From Selenomonadaceae bacterium (GTDB taxonomy: Bacteria > Bacillota > Negativicutes > Selenomonadales > Selenomonadaceae), in contig JAFRRH010000033.1 in NCBI GenBank assembly GCA_017428215.1, positions 30,301-94,300 on the forward strand: a stretch of DNA of 64,000 bases, written 5' to 3'. A model generated the notes under the pieces. The model saw only the letters and a list, made by a program, of their open reading frames with translations, made no database searches and had not been told where the DNA came from. Every line of letters starts with the position of its first letter. The first letter of the stretch is position 1. Position numbers and translations under genes: made by a program. Below, in pieces: positions 61,238-64,000 of this stretch.

Positions 61238-64000
61238 GTGGTAATTGTGCGCATATCGGGTAGTGTGGGCAATCAGCTTTTTCAATATGCGGCAGGACGT
61301 CAACTGGCTCACAAGTTGAATACGGAGCTTAAATTGGATGTAAGTTGGTTTGAAAATAATCATTTGGCTCCTTATGCATTAGAGCAATTCAACATAACAG
61401 GAAAAGTTGCAATGCCTGAAGAGATAGAACCTCTAAAAAAAGTTTGCATGGACACCGGTTTAGGAAAAGAAGGTCGTGCTCCCATACAACAGGTTCTGAC
61501 TTATCCGGATAACATTTATCTCGACGGCGATTGGTGGTCTGAACGGTATTTCCCGGACATTCGTGACTTGCTTTTAAAGGAAATTACAATTAAAAATCCG
61601 CTTAGTCCGAGTGCCGAAACTTTGAAACGTAAAATTCTTTCCGCTAAATGTGCGGTATCTATGCATTTTCATCACGGCGATTTTCTTTATAATCCAATCG
61701 AAAGTGCTAAACCTTGGTTTCATGTTCCGCCCCTTGAATATTACTATAATTGTATAAATACCTTAAAGCAAGCCTATAAAAATTCAACGGTGTTTGTATT
61801 CTCTAATAATATGCAATGGATTAAAGAAAATCTTCGCCTGGATGTTCTGACGGAATTCGTCGAAGGTTTGCAAGAGGATAAAAAATCTATTAATTATCTC
61901 AACCGCGATATTGAAGAAATGTACTTAATGAGCCTTTGCAAGCACAACATCAATCCCCGAAGTGCTTTCTCTTGGTGGGCCGCATACTTAAATCAAAATC
62001 CTGATAAAAAAGTCTTTGTTTCTACTTCGTCAACTGCCCAAGAAACTTTAAAGTATAAATATTCGTTAACGACAAATGAACAATCCCCCATCGACTCTGG
62101 CAAATGGATTTATGTACCTTTTGATCGCGATAAACAACCAAAAATCACGATGCGTCCGATGTTCTCCTTGCTACTGGTTGTAAACAATGACGCTGCGACA
62201 ATTAACGATACTTTAAATAGTATTTTAGATCAAGATTATAAGCATTACGAGGTTGTAATAATCGACAATGCTTCTACTGATGGTAGCGGCAAGATTTGTC
62301 AACAAGCTATTGTAGGCAAAGATAATGTTACTTTCTTTAAGTTATGGACTAAAGTTAAAAATGTTGAAGCATGGAACATCGCACTTGATATAGCACAAGG
62401 TTATTATGTCTCATTCCTCAAAGGTAATGATCGTTTCCTTACTAATGCGTTCACAAGAATTTACCTCGTAACCTACCTTAAAAAGTTTGATATTGTCCAT
62501 AGTTTTGCTTGGCTCACGGAAAACGACAAGGGCAATGTAGCTTTTGGTGCTAAAAAATGTTCGGAACAACATGATGCAAAGTTTATTGCGACGAAAACCG
62601 AGGTAGTAAGCACCGAAGGTCAAGACGCTGTGACACTTTTTCTCAATCAACAAATTAATAATTTTTTGGGTACAAAGATTTACTCTAGAGGTTTTCTCTT
62701 GGATAAAGAAATAAAATTTGATGAACTCCTTGAAGACGACGAGTCGGAGCGTTACTTTCAGATGAAATGCTTTTTAAAATCAAAGTATTTCGTTTATGCC
62801 TCTCACGCCGTCTATATCACACCAACTCCAAAACCGCCCGTTGCTGATAAAGCGGTTGCGCAGACTCCAAAACCACCCGTTGCTGATAAAGCGGTTACAC
62901 CGACTCCAAAACCGCCCGTCGCTGATAAAGCGGTTGCGCAGACTCCAAAACCGCCCGTTGCTGATAAAGCGGTTGCGCAGACTCCAAAACCGCCCGTTGC
63001 TGATAAAGCGGTTGCACAGACTCCTAAACCGCCCGTTGCTGATAAAGCGGTTGCACAGACTCCTAAACCGCCTGTCGCTGATAAAGCGGTTACACCGACT
63101 CCAAAACCGCCCGTCGCTGATAAAGCGGTTGCGCAGACTCCAAACCCGCCTGTCGCTGATAAAGCGGTTACACCGACTCCAAAACCGCCCGTCGCTGATA
63201 AAGCGGTTGCGCAGACTCCTAAACCGCCCGTTGCTGATAAAGCGGTTGCGCAGACTCCTAAACCGCCCGTTGCTGATAAAGCGGTTGCACAGACTCCTAA
63301 ACCGCCTGTCGCTGATAAAGCGGTTGCACAGACTCCTAAACCGCCTGTCGCTGATAAAGCGGTTGCGCAGACTCCTAAACCGCCCGTTGCTGATAAAGCG
63401 GTTGCGCCGACTCCAAAACCGCCCGTTGCTGATAAAGCGGTTACACCGACCCCAAAACCGCCCGTCACTGATAAAGCGGTTGCGCAGACTCCAAAACCGC
63501 CCGTTGCTGATAAAGCGGTTACACCGACCCCAAAACCGCCCGTCGCTGATAAAGCGGTTGCACCGACCCCAAAACCGCCCGTCGCTGATAAAGCGGTTGC
63601 ACCGACGCCAAAACCGCCCGTCACTGATAAAGCAGTTGCACCGACGCCTAAACCGCCTGTTGCTGATAAAGCGGTTGCGCCAACCCCAAAACCGCCCGTC
63701 GCTGATAAAGCGGTTGCGCCAACCCCAAAAACGCCCGTCGCTGATAAAGCGGTTGCACCGACTCCTAAACCGCCTGTTGCTGATAAAGCGGTTGCACCGA
63801 CTCCAAAACCACCTGTTGCTGACAAAGCAGTTGCACCGACTCCAAAACCGCCCGTTGCTGATAAAGCGGTTACACCAACTCCAAAACCGCCCGTTGCTGA
63901 TAAAGCGGTTACACCAACTCCAAAACCGCCCGTTGCTGATAAAGCGGTTACACCAACTCCAAAACCGCCCGTTGCTGATAAAGCGGTTGCACCAACCCCA
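61238..64000 (+). CDS. GT11 fucosyltransferase-GT2 glycosyltransferase fusion with 13-residue repeat tail (3' end outside window)
   Basis: An open frame of 921 codons from GTG 61238 (after AAAAGGAGATG) to the window edge without a stop. Residues 1-290 are a GT11 alpha-1,2-fucosyltransferase-like domain (VRISGSVGNQLFQYAAGRQL; HFHHGDF where HxRRGD is typical; AFSWWAAYL). About 308-525 are a GT2 domain (FSLLLVVNNDAATINDTLNS, VVIIDNASTDGSG, FLKGNDRFL). From about residue 529, some 30 copies of a 13-residue unit follow, TPKPPVADKAV plus AQ, TP or AP. It likely transfers fucose, made by Gmd/Fcl, and a second sugar onto a surface glycan. Confidence 0.85.
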   Translation, partial: MVIVRISGSVGNQLFQYAAGRQLAHKLNTELKLDVSWFENNHLAPYALEQFNITGKVAMPEEIEPLKKVCMDTGLGKEGRAPIQQVLTYPDNIYLDGDWWSERYFPDIRDLLLKEITIKNPLSPSAETLKRKILSAKCAVSMHFHHGDFLYNPIESAKPWFHVPPLEYYYNCINTLKQAYKNSTVFVFSNNMQWIKENLRLDVLTEFVEGLQEDKKSINYLNRDIEEMYLMSLCKHNINPRSAFSWWAAYLNQNPDKKVFVSTSSTAQETLKYKYSLTTNEQSPIDSGKWIYVPFDRDKQPKITMRPMFSLLLVVNNDAATINDTLNSILDQDYKHYEVVIIDNASTDGSGKICQQAIVGKDNVTFFKLWTKVKNVEAWNIALDIAQGYYVSFLKGNDRFLTNAFTRIYLVTYLKKFDIVHSFAWLTENDKGNVAFGAKKCSEQHDAKFIATKTEVVSTEGQDAVTLFLNQQINNFLGTKIYSRGFLLDKEIKFDELLEDDESERYFQMKCFLKSKYFVYASHAVYITPTPKPPVADKAVAQTPKPPVADKAVTPTPKPPVADKAVAQTPKPPVADKAVAQTPKPPVADKAVAQTPKPPVADKAVAQTPKPPVADKAVTPTPKPPVADKAVAQTPNPPVADKAVTPTPKPPVADKAVAQTPKPPVADKAVAQTPKPPVADKAVAQTPKPPVADKAVAQTPKPPVADKAVAQTPKPPVADKAVAPTPKPPVADKAVTPTPKPPVTDKAVAQTPKPPVADKAVTPTPKPPVADKAVAPTPKPPVADKAVAPTPKPPVTDKAVAPTPKPPVADKAVAPTPKPPVADKAVAPTPKTPVADKAVAPTPKPPVADKAVAPTPKPPVADKAVAPTPKPPVADKAVTPTPKPPVADKAVTPTPKPPVADKAVTPTPKPPVADKAVAPTP
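62822..64000 (+). repeat. 39-bp coding tandem repeat (about 30 copies, continues beyond window)
   Basis: Units of 39 bases, in frame, encode TPKPPVADKAV followed by a variable AQ/TP/AP pair. Copies differ mostly at synonymous positions (GTT/GTC, GCG/GCA) and in the last two codons, with rare changes (K to N, A to T, P to T). No spacers or hairpin repeats are present, so this is not a CRISPR array. The opposite strand is open as a by-product of the repeat. Confidence 0.95.

Noticed and set aside
62812..63825. 337-codon frame on the minus strand (repeating ATGGFGVGATALS)
   Set aside because: It is the antisense of the 39-bp in-frame repeat; a repeat length divisible by three keeps all copies stop-free. 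The sense strand carries GT11 and GT2 domains in the same frame.
62822..64000. CRISPR array
   Set aside because: Units are directly adjacent with no spacers, translate in frame as part of a protein, and no cas gene is present.

Overview
ORGANISM. The window looks like a chromosome segment of a flagellated, outer-membrane-bearing Firmicute of the Negativicutes (Selenomonadales-like). The clues are Firmicutes-type gene blocks (rpmF-plsX-fabK-fabD-fabG-acpP; short-form HisG), strong AGGAGG-type ribosome-binding sites, and consensus sigma-A promoters, together with features of a diderm cell: a Tad/Flp secretin, an RTX-type calcium-binding protein and fucose-containing surface glycan genes. The assignment is inference; there is no rRNA gene in the window. 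I saw no tRNA, CRISPR array or intact insertion sequence.

LAYOUT. 1-6.0 kb: end of an unknown gene, then a leftward block yceD-rpmF-plsX-fabK-fabD-fabG-acpP plus a FabK-like flavoprotein. 6.0-9.5 kb: asd followed by two tandem FliB-like proteins. 9.6-12.0 kb: HxlR regulator, SRPBCC protein, exported iron-sulfur flavoprotein and double-domain CMD protein. 12.07-12.2 kb: orphan C-terminus of an RTX-type protein. 12.5-24.1 kb: moaC and a rightward Tad pilus operon ending in a diguanylate cyclase. 24.2-28.3 kb: HPr-like protein lacking the catalytic His, NAD(P)HX repair enzyme, acpS, motB, motA. 28.5-32.1 kb: sucrose hydrolase and sucrose PTS permease. 32.3-34.9 kb: exported methyltransferase-like protein and ilvB. 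35.0-38.0 kb: an AT-rich RiPP locus (28-residue Cys-containing precursor, two radical SAM/SPASM enzymes, a UvrA-like fragment). 38.4-43.3 kb: small protein, polysaccharide deacetylase lipoprotein, GH13-GH77 fusion. 43.3-51.8 kb: RTX-type metallopeptidase-like protein, DUF2225, DUF4127, hisG, FliD-like protein. 51.8-52.4 kb: rpmH-rnpA. 52.4-64 kb: GDP-fucose and surface glycan locus.

HOW IT FITS TOGETHER. The glycan locus makes GDP-mannose (ManC), GDP-4-keto-6-deoxymannose (Gmd) and GDP-fucose (Fcl). It also encodes a fused epimerase/iron-sulfur 3-dehydratase-like enzyme that could feed a deoxysugar branch. GT11-GT2 fusion glycosyltransferases then use the products. Two 10-C homopolymer tracts in this locus, one of which switches a gene out of frame, suggest phase variation. 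A 39-bp coding repeat of about 30 copies runs off the right edge. The most novel element is the RiPP locus: its precursor is too short for usual gene callers but has a perfect promoter, a strong ribosome-binding site and co-directional maturases.
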